Shown: positions 34,200 through 43,364, numbered from the stretch's first letter. The stretch: DNA of 64,000 bases from JAFAFN01 sp963707555 (GCA_963707555.1 CAVPQM010000024.1:248001-312000); one strand, 5' to 3'. Translations and numbers: made by a program. The notes: generated from the letters alone by a model not told the origin.

Positions 34200-37100
34200 T
34201 CAGACGCCCTTGGCCATGTTGGCGAACAGGGTGCAGTAGTCGAGGAACACCAGACGGCACACGCCGGTGGGGCCGGCACGGTGCTTCGCGACGATGAGCT
34301 CGGCAGTATCCTTGTCGGGGCTGTCGGGGTTGTAGACCTCGTCGCGGTACAGGAACATCACGACGTCCGCGTCCTGCTCGATCGAGTTGTGCACGACGAT
34401 GCCGTTCGCCACGAAGTTGTGGGTGCCGAGCACGGTCGCGTCGTAGACGTCGCGCTCGCCGACCGGCGTGATGCTCAGGACTTCGTCCCAGAACACGTCG
34501 GAGTTCGCGAGCGCCGAGAGCACCTTGGAGTCGGTGGCCTCGGCGATGCGCTCGAGACGAGCCCGGCTCGACGCACGCGGTCGTGCCTCGGTGCCGAGCA
34601 GGTACCCGCCGCAGTACTGCTCGCCCAGCGCCGCCGCCAGACCGCGTTGGGTCATCGAGGCCCGAGCCAGCTCGTCGACGACCAGGTCGCGGACCTCTCC
34701 GGGGATCGTGTCGACGTTCGGGTTGCCCTCGATCCCCTCGAGCGCGGCGATCGCCTCGGGCACGGCACGACCGCGTTCGCCGGCGATGCCGACCTGGGTG
34801 AGGAACCGCCGCTGCTGCTCGACGCCGTGCACCCACAGCCGCCAACGCGACCGGTTCGGGCCGACGTCGGTGATGCGTGACAGCACCCCGACTCGCAACA
34901 GCAGCAGCTGCAGGTCGTCGATGAGTCGGCGCTTGGTGCTCGTCGCGGTGACCCGGACGTTCGGTCGGCCGCGCAGCTCACCCACGCCGAGCGAACCGAT
35001 CCGCCCGAACAGTCCTGCGAGCACGGTGCCGAGCTGGTCGTCGGGCAACGAGAACACCTGCGGGTCGACCGCCCCGGCGTCGAGCGAGGCATCGACGAGT
35101 GCGTCGAGCACTGAGGGTTCGACCCGGGTCAGCACCTCGGGTGCGGCCACCGCACACGGCGTCGCGATCCGGCTGCCCGGGGCGAGCTCGTCGAGACGAC
35201 GCCACCCACCGAGTGTGCGGAACGGGTGGTTGGCCGTCGCGGTGACACGACGGCCCGAGGCCATGACCAGCTCGAAGGCCTCTTTCCTGCCGCTGGGGAA
35301 GGCGTGCGTCATCGTGGCCGGCACCATCGACCAGTCGTCGGCCAGCGACCACACGGGCACGTCGCGCTCGCCCGAGGCCATGAGCTCGCCCAGGGTCACC
35401 TCGACGTTGGTGTCGGCGCGCAGCACGCGGGTCTCGGCGGTCAGGCAGCCCGACTCACGCAGGTCGGCGAGCATCGGGCGCTTGTCGGCGCGCTGCTCGA
35501 GGCTGCGTGACAGCTGCGACAGCGCCATCACCGGGCACTGCAGCTCGCGGGCGAGCACCTTGAGACCACGGGAGATCTCGGCGACCTCGACCTGGCGGCT
35601 CTCGGCGGAACCCCTGCCGGACATGAGCTGCAGGTAGTCAATGACGATGAGGCCCAACGGCTGGTCGAGACGGTCCTGGAGACGCCGGGCCTTGGAGCGG
35701 ATCTCGGTGACGGTCAACGCGGGGTTGTCGTCGATCCAGAGCTGTCCCTCGCCCAGGCGGCCCATGGCCTTGGTGATCTTGGTCCAGTCGGCGTCGGTCA
35801 GGCGTCCGGTGCGGAGCTTGGTCGCCTCGATGCGAGCCTCGGCCGCGATGAGTCGCTGGGTGAGCTCGAGATGGCCCATCTCCAAGGAGAAGAACAGCAC
35901 CGGTCGCTGCTCGCGCACCGCGGCGTGCGACGCGATGCCCAGCGACAGCGCGGTGTTGTGCACGAACATGTCGGCGGCGACGAAGTTGTGGTCCCCCGGC
36001 ACGGTCAGGTCGTACACCTGATCGAGCCCGTCGAAGGTGATGTCGACGATCGTGTCCCACCACACGTCGGAACGAGCGAGTGTCGAGACCGCCGAGGAGT
36101 CGTGGCCCAGCTCGTCGAGACCAGCGGCGAACGTCCCCAGACGACCCCGGCCGATGTCGCGCTGACCGACGTGCAGGTTCGTCGACGGCCTGCCCGCTGC
36201 TGCGGCGAGCGACGCCCACGACGTCGATCCCTTCGCCGCGGCGAGCACGTCCCAGGCCGAGCGGGGCACGGTGTCGTTGCCGGGATGGAGGCTGCGCTTC
36301 GAGCGCACGGACGCGACGACACCCTCGAGCGCCGCCTGCTTGCCGAGGATGCCGATCCGATCGGCGAAGCTGATGATCGACTCGCGGTGGGTGACGATGA
36401 GCTGCCAACACCACCGACGCTCGCCCGCGTATGCCACCGTCTTGCGGCGAAGCGACGCCACCACACCGAAGCGCAAAAGGAGGTGTTGCACCGACCGCGC
36501 CAGATCCTCCGACACCGACGCGTAACCGATCTGGTTGCACCCTGTCGCAGACGTCGACGCCCAGCCGTCGGTGGCGAACAGTCGGTTCAGGAACAGCGCG
36601 ACCTGCTCCTCGGGCAGGGTCATGATCGCCTGGGGCACGTGCTTCGAGTACGAGTTCGTACCGGCGAGGCCGTGCCGGCGGACCAGCTCGAGCACGCCGC
36701 TGGTGCGTGGCGCGCAGCCACGCCCCGCGCTGAACCGGTACTCGCCCGGCCGGCCCGATGCGTTGAGCGCGCAGCCCAGCAGCTCGGCGCAGCGAGCGGC
36801 CTCTGCGACGATCTCCGGGTTCTGGTTGGTGAACCGGATCGAGCCGTAGCGGTGGTCGCCGACGGTCAGGGTGCCGTCGCCGAGCAGCAGGCCGAGCAAC
36901 GAGACCTCGTGCTCCGGGAGCGGGTCGGAACCGAACACGGGCAGCTCGCGGGGAACGGCGATTCGGTCGCCGACCGAGAGCTCTCCGAGCGGGTGCCACC
37001 CGTCGACGGTCCGGAACGGATGCGTGAGCGTGCAGCGCACCGTCTTGCCGAGCGCGGTCGTGACGCGGAACACCGGCTTGATGCCGTCGTCGATGTGGTC

Positions 37101-37913
37101 CGACGGGACCGAGGTCGCCAACCGGAGGTCGTCACCGAGGGAGAACACCGGGTGCGACACACCGGCGACGCCCTCTCGGTGCAGCTCGGCGATGGTACGG
37201 ATCTGACCGGTCTGGGGATCGATGATCGGCGAGTCCCACGCCAGGCACTTGCCCATGGCCGGTCTCGCACCGACGACGATCAGCGCGCCCGGCTGCAGGC
37301 CGGCGAGCTGGGTGTCGAGGTCGGTGTAACCCGTCGGTGTGCCGGTGATGGCGTCGCCGCGCTCGTAGAGCGCCTCGAGCTGTTCGAGGCTGGCGTCGAG
37401 CAACGGGGCGAGCGCAGCCATCGAGTCGGTGTTGCGACGCTGCGCGACGGCGAACATCATCGCCTCGGCGGAGTCGATCGTCTTCTCGATGTCGTCGAGC
37501 GGCGAGTAGCCCAGGTCAGCGACGTCGTTCGCGGTCGTGATGAGCTTCCGCAGGAGCGCCTTCTCCTCGACGATCTTGGCGTAGTGCAGTGCGTTGGTGA
37601 TCGCCGGGGTGCGGGCCTGCAGGGTGACCAGCCGGGCCGACCCGCCGATCGAGTCGAGCACCTCGGCGCGGCCGAGCTCATCGGCGACGGTGACGGGGTC
37701 GACGCCCTCGCCCGACGCGTAGAGCGTCTGGATGGCGTCGAAGATGTGGCGGTGCGCCGGCTTGTAGAAGTCCTCGGCGGTCACGACGTTGGTGACCGCC
37801 GAGATGGCCTGCTCGCTCAGGAGCATCGCCCCCAGCAGGGACTCCTCTGCCTCGATGCTCTGCGGTGGGACTCTGAGTCGCGACGAATCGCCGGTGGAGG
37901 GGGGTTCGGACAT
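34200..37913 (-). CDS. dnaB: Replicative DNA helicase DnaB with two inteins
   Basis: The 1237-residue precursor contains DnaB interrupted twice. N-terminal domain: RVPPQSIEAEESLLGAMLLS. The RecA-type core has Walker A GARPAMGK split after Lys222 by intein 1, then TALSLGIASHAA, FFSLEM, the Walker B strand LIVIDYLQLM and ADLRESG, which is split by intein 2 before SIEQDADVVMFLYRDEVY. Removing 431 and 354 residues leaves 452 residues, the normal size. DnaB unwinds DNA at the fork and needs the intact P-loop, so helicase activity depends on intein 1 splicing. It follows rplI in the rpsF-ssb-rpsR-rplI-dnaB order, with a 229-base gap that holds a TGTGGACAA site. Confidence 0.95.
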   Translation of the reverse strand: MSEPPSTGDSSRLRVPPQSIEAEESLLGAMLLSEQAISAVTNVVTAEDFYKPAHRHIFDAIQTLYASGEGVDPVTVADELGRAEVLDSIGGSARLVTLQARTPAITNALHYAKIVEEKALLRKLITTANDVADLGYSPLDDIEKTIDSAEAMMFAVAQRRNTDSMAALAPLLDASLEQLEALYERGDAITGTPTGYTDLDTQLAGLQPGALIVVGARPAMGKCLAWDSPIIDPQTGQIRTIAELHREGVAGVSHPVFSLGDDLRLATSVPSDHIDDGIKPVFRVTTALGKTVRCTLTHPFRTVDGWHPLGELSVGDRIAVPRELPVFGSDPLPEHEVSLLGLLLGDGTLTVGDHRYGSIRFTNQNPEIVAEAARCAELLGCALNASGRPGEYRFSAGRGCAPRTSGVLELVRRHGLAGTNSYSKHVPQAIMTLPEEQVALFLNRLFATDGWASTSATGCNQIGYASVSEDLARSVQHLLLRFGVVASLRRKTVAYAGERRWCWQLIVTHRESIISFADRIGILGKQAALEGVVASVRSKRSLHPGNDTVPRSAWDVLAAAKGSTSWASLAAAAGRPSTNLHVGQRDIGRGRLGTFAAGLDELGHDSSAVSTLARSDVWWDTIVDITFDGLDQVYDLTVPGDHNFVAADMFVHNTALSLGIASHAAVREQRPVLFFSLEMGHLELTQRLIAAEARIEATKLRTGRLTDADWTKITKAMGRLGEGQLWIDDNPALTVTEIRSKARRLQDRLDQPLGLIVIDYLQLMSGRGSAESRQVEVAEISRGLKVLARELQCPVMALSQLSRSLEQRADKRPMLADLRESGCLTAETRVLRADTNVEVTLGELMASGERDVPVWSLADDWSMVPATMTHAFPSGRKEAFELVMASGRRVTATANHPFRTLGGWRRLDELAPGSRIATPCAVAAPEVLTRVEPSVLDALVDASLDAGAVDPQVFSLPDDQLGTVLAGLFGRIGSLGVGELRGRPNVRVTATSTKRRLIDDLQLLLLRVGVLSRITDVGPNRSRWRLWVHGVEQQRRFLTQVGIAGERGRAVPEAIAALEGIEGNPNVDTIPGEVRDLVVDELARASMTQRGLAAALGEQYCGGYLLGTEARPRASSRARLERIAEATDSKVLSALANSDVFWDEVLSITPVGERDVYDATVLGTHNFVANGIVVHNSIEQDADVVMFLYRDEVYNPDSPDKDTAELIVAKHRAGPTGVCRLVFLDYCTLFANMAKGV
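34386..35447 (-). other. DnaB intein 2 (RESG/SIEQ site), endonuclease apparently decayed
   Basis: Residues 823-1176. It begins CLTAETRVL, has the splicing block B TANHPF, and ends with DVYDATVLGTHNFVANG and VVHN before the +1 serine. These match the N- and C-terminal splicing blocks, so protein splicing should work. The middle region has only faint dodecapeptide motifs (for example LAGLFGRIGSLG) in which the catalytic aspartate is absent, so homing activity is probably lost. The position after RESG is the same extein junction as in the Synechocystis DnaB intein. Confidence 0.9.
35955..37247 (-). other. DnaB intein 1 (P-loop site) with LAGLIDADG-type endonuclease
   Basis: Residues 223-653. 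It starts CLAWDSPIID, carries block B CTLTHPF, and ends QVYDLTVPGDHNFVA and MFVHN before the +1 threonine of the Walker A motif. Two dodecapeptide motifs, LLGLLLGDGTLT and FLNRLFATDGWAS, both keep the aspartate used for DNA cleavage, so the homing endonuclease may be active. Mycobacterial DnaB inteins at this P-loop site are known. Confidence 0.92.
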
Positions 37914-37983
37914 CGGTGACCATCCTCAGCGGGAACGCCTGTGAATCGATAGAGGAACAACTCGGGAATCTCCGGGGATCCTC

Positions 37984-37992
37984 TGTGGACAA
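37984..37992 (-). promoter_or_regulatory. DnaA-box-like nonamer upstream of dnaB
   Basis: TGTGGACAA, the reverse complement of TTGTCCACA, lies in the 229-base gap between rplI and dnaB. This is a common GC-rich variant of the DnaA box. A single copy is weak evidence of function. Confidence 0.3.
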
Positions 37993-38142
37993 CCCCGGGG
38001 ATCGATCGCCCCCACTGTGCACAACTGCAGGGACAGTGTGGACAGCCGCACGACCACAGCCGCGCGGTCCCACCAAAACGACTCGAGCGCCACCGGCGGA
38101 CCGGCAGCGCTCGAGGACACGATGGCTCGTGGGGCGACCGAC

Positions 38143-38601
38143 TCAGTCGGCGGCGACCACCTCGAGCGAGATCGGGAACTGCACGTCGGCATGCAGGCGA
38201 GCGGTGGCCTGGTGCTCGCCGAGCTCCTTGATGTGCTCGTCGAGGTGCACGTCCTTGCGGTCGAGCTCGATGCCGGTCTGCGCCAGCACGGCCTCGACGA
38301 TCTCGGTGGTCGTGACCGAACCGAAGAGACGGCCGTTGCCGCCGACCTTCGCCTGGATCTCGATCTTCTTGGGGACGAGGACCGTCGCGATCTGCGTCGC
38401 GGAGTCGCGATCACGCGCATCCTTGACGTCACGGGAGCGACGCATCGCCTCGGCCTGCTGGAGCGCACCCTCGGTCGCCGCGATCGCCAGACCGCGGGGC
38501 TCGAGGAAGTTGCGCACGTAGCCCTTGGAGACCTCGACGAGGTCGCCGCGCTTGCCGAGCCCCGACACGTCGGAGCGGAGGATGACCTTCACTGCGCTCA
38601 C
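38143..38601 (-). CDS. rplI: 50S ribosomal protein L9
   Basis: 152 residues. VKVILRSDVSGLGKRGDLVEV and GYVRNFLEPRGLA form the conserved N-terminal rRNA-binding domain, followed by the long helix and the C-terminal domain (KIEIQAKVGGNGRLFGSVTT). Its GTG overlaps the rpsR stop as GTGA; a second GTG at 38592 would give the more usual N terminus. It is part of the rpsF-ssb-rpsR-rplI operon. Confidence 0.95.
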   Translation of the reverse strand: MSAVKVILRSDVSGLGKRGDLVEVSKGYVRNFLEPRGLAIAATEGALQQAEAMRRSRDVKDARDRDSATQIATVLVPKKIEIQAKVGGNGRLFGSVTTTEIVEAVLAQTGIELDRKDVHLDEHIKELGEHQATARLHADVQFPISLEVVAAD

Positions 38602-39053
38602 TGCTCACCCCCGGTGGTCTCGGTGCCCACTGCAGCGGTGTCGATCTCGGCGAACTCGGTGGTCGCCTCGGCGGGAGCCTCGGACGAGGTGTCGGACGAC
38701 GCCTCGTTGCGGTCCGGACGCTCGCGACGACCACGGTCGTCGCCGTCGCGGTCGCCACGGCCACCACGGCCGCCGCGCTGGGTGGTGACGCGGTTCGCGT
38801 AGGGGATCAGCGCCATCTCACGGGCGTTCTTGATCGCACGGGCGATCTCGCGCTGCTGCTGCACGTCGTTGCCGGTCACCCGACGGGCGCGCATCTTGGC
38901 ACGGTCGGACACGAACCTGCGCAGCAGGTTGACGTCCTTCCAATCCACGTACTCCACGTTCTCGGAGTTGAGGATCGAGATCTTCTTCTTGAACTTGCGT
39001 CCAGCGTCCTTGCCCTTGCCCTTCGGGCCACGCTTCATCTGCGGCTTTGCCAT
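38598..39053 (-). CDS. rpsR: 30S ribosomal protein S18 with long acidic C-terminal extension
   Basis: 151 residues, about twice the usual length. The S18 core lies within residues 25-95 (VEYVDWKDVNLLRRFVSDRA, REIARAIKNAREMALIPYA). After it come about 60 residues starting with an RGG-like GGRGGRGDRDGDDRGRR and ending in a Ser/Thr/Glu/Ala-rich tail. Its ATG overlaps the ssb stop by one base (TGATG), so translation is coupled to ssb. The extension is not part of the conserved protein; its role is unknown. Confidence 0.93.
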   Translation of the reverse strand: MAKPQMKRGPKGKGKDAGRKFKKKISILNSENVEYVDWKDVNLLRRFVSDRAKMRARRVTGNDVQQQREIARAIKNAREMALIPYANRVTTQRGGRGGRGDRDGDDRGRRERPDRNEASSDTSSEAPAEATTEFAEIDTAAVGTETTGGEQ

Positions 39054-39508
39054 CAGAACGGCTCCTCATCATCGTTGTACCCGCCGGCAGGGGGTTCCTG
39101 CGGGAGTGGGGCGGACTCGAACCCGCCGCCTCCGCCGCCCTCGCGGCGCTCTGTCTTGGTGACCTGCGCGGTTGCCCACCGCAGGCTGGGGCCGATCTCG
39201 TCGGCGACGACCTCGACCTTCGAACGCTTCTCGCCCTCCTGGGTGTCCCAGGAACGCTGGTCGAGGCGGCCGGAGACCATCACGCGGGTGCCCTTGGTGA
39301 GGGACTCGGTGCAGTTCTCGGCGAGCTCGCGCCAGCACACGACGTCGAAGAAGGACACGTCCTCTTCCCACTCGTTGGTCTTGCGGTTCATCCAGCGACG
39401 GTTCACCGCGAGGCCGAAGTTCGCCACGGCGGCACCGCTCGGGGTGAAGCGCAGCTCGGGATCACGTGTGACGTTCCCGATCAGTTCGACTGTGTTTCCG
39501 TTGGCCAT
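39053..39508 (-). CDS. ssb: Single-stranded DNA-binding protein
   Basis: 151 residues. An OB-fold (NTVELIGNVTRDPELRFTPSG, WWxx-type DVVCWRELAENCTESLTKGT, RVMVSGRLDQRSW) is followed by a glycine-rich linker and the acidic tip DDEEPF, which recruits replication and repair proteins. TAGGAGG precedes the ATG. It lies between rpsF and rpsR, the standard arrangement. Confidence 0.96.
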   Translation of the reverse strand: MANGNTVELIGNVTRDPELRFTPSGAAVANFGLAVNRRWMNRKTNEWEEDVSFFDVVCWRELAENCTESLTKGTRVMVSGRLDQRSWDTQEGEKRSKVEVVADEIGPSLRWATAQVTKTERREGGGGGGFESAPLPQEPPAGGYNDDEEPF

Positions 39509-39525
39509 TGGGTCCTCCTACGGGC

Positions 39526-39858
39526 TCAGCCCGCCTCGCTGAGGAGTCCGCGGCGTGCAGCCTCGGCATCCGGCAGGCGGATCAGCTTGTGGCGGACGAC
39601 CTCGTCCGCGAGTCGGAGGTACCGGTCGACCTCGTCGAGGTTCGGTGCCTCGGTCACGATCTCGAGGACGGTGTAGACGCCCTCGTTCTTGTGGTTGATC
39701 GTGTAGGCGAAGCGGCGACGACCCCAGTGGTCGACCGTGGGAACGGTGCCACCGTCGGCCTCGAGCATCTCCTTGGCACGTGCGATGACGGCCTTGCCGG
39801 TTGCATCGTCGACGTCCTGGTCGATGATGATCATCAACTCGTACACGCGAGTGATCAC
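39526..39858 (-). CDS. rpsF: 30S ribosomal protein S6
   Basis: 110 residues from GTG 39858, with AAGGGAGGT a few bases upstream. RVYELMIIIDQDVDD, WGRRRFAYTINHKNEGVYTV and ADEVVRHKLIRLPD match S6, which pairs with S18 on the 30S platform. First gene of the ribosomal operon; a 279-base untranslated region with hairpins separates it from panB. Confidence 0.95.
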   Translation of the reverse strand: MITRVYELMIIIDQDVDDATGKAVIARAKEMLEADGGTVPTVDHWGRRRFAYTINHKNEGVYTVLEIVTEAPNLDEVDRYLRLADEVVRHKLIRLPDAEAARRGLLSEAG

Positions 39859-39882
39859 GTGGAATACCTCCCTTTGGACCTC

Positions 39883-39919
39883 GGCCCTTCGGCCGTCAGG
39901 GTCCTGCGATCTGCAGGAC
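39883..39919 (-). promoter_or_regulatory. Hairpin-rich leader upstream of rpsF
   Basis: On the minus strand, an inverted repeat GTCCTGC/GCAGGAC (39901-39919) with a 5-base loop is followed by a CGGCC/GGCCG hairpin with a GAAG loop (about 39884-39897), both before the rpsF ribosome-binding site. rpsF leaders in many bacteria bind S6:S18 for autoregulation; whether this one does is inference, since I could not place the conserved bulge. Confidence 0.35.
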
Positions 39920-40137
39920 AGGGTGTTGCTGTGGCCGCGCCCGGATCGATCGGATGATTCGACCCCGGCAGCACGACCGCACGAGTGTAGTCGCGGCACC
40001 GGGGTCGGCCACCAGACGGGCCGGGCACTCGACACGGCGGTCGAGCTGGTTCGAGGTCTGGCGACAGTCTGCCGACGGCCTGTGACAGTGCGCCGCCCGC
40101 AGCGGTCCGCTGCGAGCGATCGCGCCCGGCAGACGGG

Positions 40138-41004
40138 TCAGCTGGAAGGGGACCCGTAGAGCGAGAGCGCTTCGGCCTGGTCGCTGCTCAGGTGGTAGCT
40201 CTCGTCGGCTCCGGGGAACGCACCGGAGCGGACGTCTGCTGCGTAGCTCGAGATCGCGGCGACGGCGTCCTCCTTGAGCGAGGCGTAGCGGCGCACGAAC
40301 TTCGGGGCGACGCGGTCCTCGATGCCGAGCACGTCGTGGAACACCAGGACCTGGCCGTCGCAGTGCACGCCGGCGCCGATGCCGATGGTGGGTACGTCGA
40401 GGGCATCGGTGACCATGCGGGCGACCTGGTCGGGCACACCCTCGAGCACGATCGCGAAGCACCCGGCGTGCTGCAGCGCCTTGGCGTCGGCGACGAGCTG
40501 CAGCGCGGCCTGGGAGTCACGACCCTGGACCTTGAAGCCGCCCATGGCGTGCACCGACTGCGGCGTCAGGCCCAGGTGGCCCATGACGGGGATCTCGGCG
40601 TCGACGAGCGCCTCGATCATCGGCACCCGCTTGCGGACCCGCCCTCGAGCTTCACCGACTGGGCGCCCGCTCGGATCAACTGGGCGGCGTTGCGGACCGT
40701 GTCCTCGACCGACACGTGGTAGCTCATCCACGGCAGGTCGCCGACGATCAGCGCAGAGGGCTTGGCCCGGGCGACCGCGGCGGTGTGGTGCGCGATGTCG
40801 TCGATGGTCACCTGCAGGGTGTCGTCGTAGCCGAGCACGACCATCGCGACGCGAGTCGCCGACGAGGATCAGGTCGACGCCCGCCTCGTCCGCGATGCGG
40901 GCCCCGGGCGCGTCGTACGCGGTGACCATGACCAGTGGATCGTCACCCGAGCGGACCTTGCGGTGGCTCACCATGGGAACGGTGGTACGAGTCGCTGCAG
41001 CCAT
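40138..41004 (-). CDS. panB: 3-methyl-2-oxobutanoate hydroxymethyltransferase (two compensating frameshifts)
   Basis: PanB makes ketopantoate in pantothenate synthesis. From ATG 41004 (AAGGAGG upstream) the frame reads MVTAYDAPGARIADEAGVD and LILVGDS. Near 40853 one extra base moves it to a frame encoding MVVLGYDDTLQVTIDDIAHH, VGDLPWMSYHVS and AGAQSVKLEGG. Near 40645 one missing G returns it to the first frame, which continues MIEALVDAEIPVMGHLGLTPQ, GVHCDGQVLVFHDVLG and FVRRYASL. All catalytic regions are present, so these two indels are probably sequencing errors. Restored length is about 288 residues, slightly longer than usual. Confidence 0.88.
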   Translation of the reverse strand: MAAATRTTVPMVSHRKVRSGDDPLVMVTAYDAPGARIADEAGVDLILVGDSRRDGRARLRRHPAGDHRRHRAPHRRGRPGQALCADRRRPAVDELPRVGRGHGPQRRPVDPSGRPVGEARGRVRKRVPMIEALVDAEIPVMGHLGLTPQSVHAMGGFKVQGRDSQAALQLVADAKALQHAGCFAIVLEGVPDQVARMVTDALDVPTIGIGAGVHCDGQVLVFHDVLGIEDRVAPKFVRRYASLKEDAVAAISSYAADVRSGAFPGADESYHLSSDQAEALSLYGSPSS

Positions 41005-41159
41005 CTCTGGCCTCCTTGTCAGGTCCAGCGCCCTGTAGCTGCCGGCCGTCGCCACCGACACTACGGCAGCGCCGGGGCCGTGCCAAGGGGCTGGATCACC
41101 CGCCCACCGAGGGGCGACCCAGCCGGCGACCGTCCCGTCCGAGCGTGCGCTCCGACCGG

Positions 41160-43364
41160 TCAGGGGCCTTGGGTGCCACCGGTCTGCGGGGCGACCGGAG
41201 GTGCCGAGGTGGGCGGCGCGGCCGTCGTCGTCGTGGCCGGCGGCGCGGCGGTCGTCGTGGTCGTCGACCGTGGTGCGGCGGTGGTCGTCGTCGACGAACG
41301 CGGCACCGAGGACGACGTGTCCGCGTCGGGAGCGGTCGTGGTCGTCGATCGGCGCGACGGCACCGTGGTCGTGGTGCGCGCCCACTCGAGGTTCTCGTTC
41401 ACCAGCCGCTCGCCGACGTCGGTCGCGGGGAACTCGCAGTCGGTCTCGTCGTCCTCGGTGGCCTCGTCCATGAAGTCGTGCCAGATCCGCGCCGGCCACG
41501 TGCCGCCGGAGACCTCCTCGCCCTTGAACTCCTCCATGGCCTGGGGCTGCTCGTGTCCCATCCACACCGCGGCGGTCAGGGTGCAGGTGTACCCGACGAA
41601 CCAGGCGTCCTTGGAGTCGGTGGTCGTCCCGGTCTTGCCGGCGGCCACGCGGCCGATGTTCGCGCTCGCCCCGGTGCCCTTGATGAGCACGCCGCTCAGC
41701 ACCGAGTTCACGGTGTCGGCGACCGGTTCGCTGATGACCTGGTCGGGCTTCACCTCGGTCGAGGCGTCGAAGAGCACCTCGCCATCGGCGTTCTCGACCC
41801 GCCGGATGAAGTACGGCTCGGTGTGCTTCCCGCGGTCCGCGAAGGTCGAGTAGGCCGACGCCATGTCGAGCACCGACACCTCGTTCGTGCCGAGCACCAG
41901 CGCGTAGTCCGGACGCAGCTCGGCCTCGACGCCCAGCCGGGTCGCCATCTCGGCCAGGCGCTGCGGCGTGATCAGGTTCACCATCCCGGCGTAGACGGTG
42001 TTCGACGACTTCCAGGTCGCCTCCTCGACGGTCAGCACGCCCTGGTCGGCCTTCTTGAAGTTCCGCGGCGACCAGAGCTTGCCCGGTTCGGTGTAGACGC
42101 CGGGGAACTGCGTGGTCGGCGGGGACTTGTAGAGCGACTCCGTCGAGTAGCCGTCCTCGACGAACGCAGCGAGGGCGAAGGGCTTGAAGGTCGAGCCGGG
42201 CTGGCGGCCCGAGCCGCCACCCTGCTTGCCGAGTGCGAGGTTCACCTTGTTGTTGGCGAAGTCGGTGCCGCCGACCATGGCACGGACGCGGCCCGCGTCG
42301 TCGACCGCGACCAGCGAGCCCGAGGGGCCGTCCTCACGGTCCAGGTTGCTGGTGACGGCGTCGTAGGCCTGGGCCTGCATCACCGGGTCGTAGGTGGTGT
42401 AGACCCGCAGACCCTGGGTCTCGGCGCCCGCACCGAAGCGCTCGCGGAGCTGACGGCGGACCAGGTCGATCCAGTACTCCGAGCCGTGTTCGGCGTCCTC
42501 GACGACACCCAGGTCGGTCTTCTCGGCAGCCTTCGGCAGCACCGTCATGATCTGGGGGGTGCCGTCGAGCGCGGTCGGCTCCCACACCCACGGCACCGAC
42601 TCCGCGGCGTCGGCCTGCTCCTGGGTGATGTACTCCTCGGCGACCATGCCGGCGAGCACGGTGCGACGGCGACGCGATGCCTCGTCCGGGTCCTGGGTCG
42701 GGTCCGCCCGGTTCGGCGACCGGATCAGGCCGGCCAGGTAGGCGGCCTGGTGCAGCTGGAGGTTCTCGACGCCGATGCCGAAGTAGGTGCGGCTCGCCGC
42801 CTCGACGCCGTAGGCACCGCGGCCGAAGTAGATCTCGTTCAGGTAGCGGGTGAGGATGTCGCGCTTGTCGAGCTCGCCCTCGAGCTTCACCGCCAGGACC
42901 GCCTCACGCAGCTTGCGCTCCATCGAGCGCTCCGAGGTGAGGTAGGTCAGCTTCACGTACTGCTGGGTGATGGTCGAGCCACCCTGCTGCGACGCGCTGT
43001 CGCCCAGCACGGACTGGTAGAAGGCACGCCCGATGCCGACGGGATCGATGCCGCTGTGGTCGAAGAACTTGCGGTCCTCGCCGGCCAGCACGGCCTGCAC
43101 CAGGACCGGCGGCAGGTCGTCATAGTCGACGTTCACCCGGTCCTCGGCGGCGGAGAGGTGCGCCATGGCGTTCTGGAAGTCGCACTGGCCGTCGCCGACC
43201 TCGATGTCGCAGACGAAGGTCGTCTCGGCCGACCGCTTCGCGGGAGGTAGGTCGATCGTGTTCAGGGCCATCCACAGCCCACCGACGGCCACGACCGCGA
43301 GCACGAGCACGACGTACCCCAGGCGACGAAGACGCCAGAAGATGCTGCGACGTCGTTCGGCCAT
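41160..43364 (-). CDS. Class A penicillin-binding protein (transglycosylase/transpeptidase)
   Basis: 734 residues. A short cytoplasmic end and one membrane helix (LGYVVLVLAVVAVGGLWMAL) anchor it. The GT51 domain has catalytic GEDRKFFDHSGID (Glu96) and QGGSTITQQ (127-135). The transpeptidase domain has STFK (Ser391, Lys394), SSN (453-455) and KTGTT (577-581). The last 80 residues are a Thr/Pro/Ala tail outside the cell. It polymerises and cross-links peptidoglycan. In mycobacteria ponA1 occupies the equivalent place beside a DUF5318 gene and the rpsF operon. Confidence 0.93.
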   Translation of the reverse strand: MAERRRSIFWRLRRLGYVVLVLAVVAVGGLWMALNTIDLPPAKRSAETTFVCDIEVGDGQCDFQNAMAHLSAAEDRVNVDYDDLPPVLVQAVLAGEDRKFFDHSGIDPVGIGRAFYQSVLGDSASQQGGSTITQQYVKLTYLTSERSMERKLREAVLAVKLEGELDKRDILTRYLNEIYFGRGAYGVEAASRTYFGIGVENLQLHQAAYLAGLIRSPNRADPTQDPDEASRRRRTVLAGMVAEEYITQEQADAAESVPWVWEPTALDGTPQIMTVLPKAAEKTDLGVVEDAEHGSEYWIDLVRRQLRERFGAGAETQGLRVYTTYDPVMQAQAYDAVTSNLDREDGPSGSLVAVDDAGRVRAMVGGTDFANNKVNLALGKQGGGSGRQPGSTFKPFALAAFVEDGYSTESLYKSPPTTQFPGVYTEPGKLWSPRNFKKADQGVLTVEEATWKSSNTVYAGMVNLITPQRLAEMATRLGVEAELRPDYALVLGTNEVSVLDMASAYSTFADRGKHTEPYFIRRVENADGEVLFDASTEVKPDQVISEPVADTVNSVLSGVLIKGTGASANIGRVAAGKTGTTTDSKDAWFVGYTCTLTAAVWMGHEQPQAMEEFKGEEVSGGTWPARIWHDFMDEATEDDETDCEFPATDVGERLVNENLEWARTTTTVPSRRSTTTTAPDADTSSSVPRSSTTTTAAPRSTTTTTAAPPATTTTAAPPTSAPPVAPQTGGTQGP

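Noticed and set aside
40138..41004. panB as a real pseudogene
   Set aside because: The two shifts cancel and all motifs are intact, so error is more likely.
40935..43250. Long + strand frame opposite the penicillin-binding protein
   Set aside because: It has no domain or start signal, and all conserved motifs are on the minus strand.
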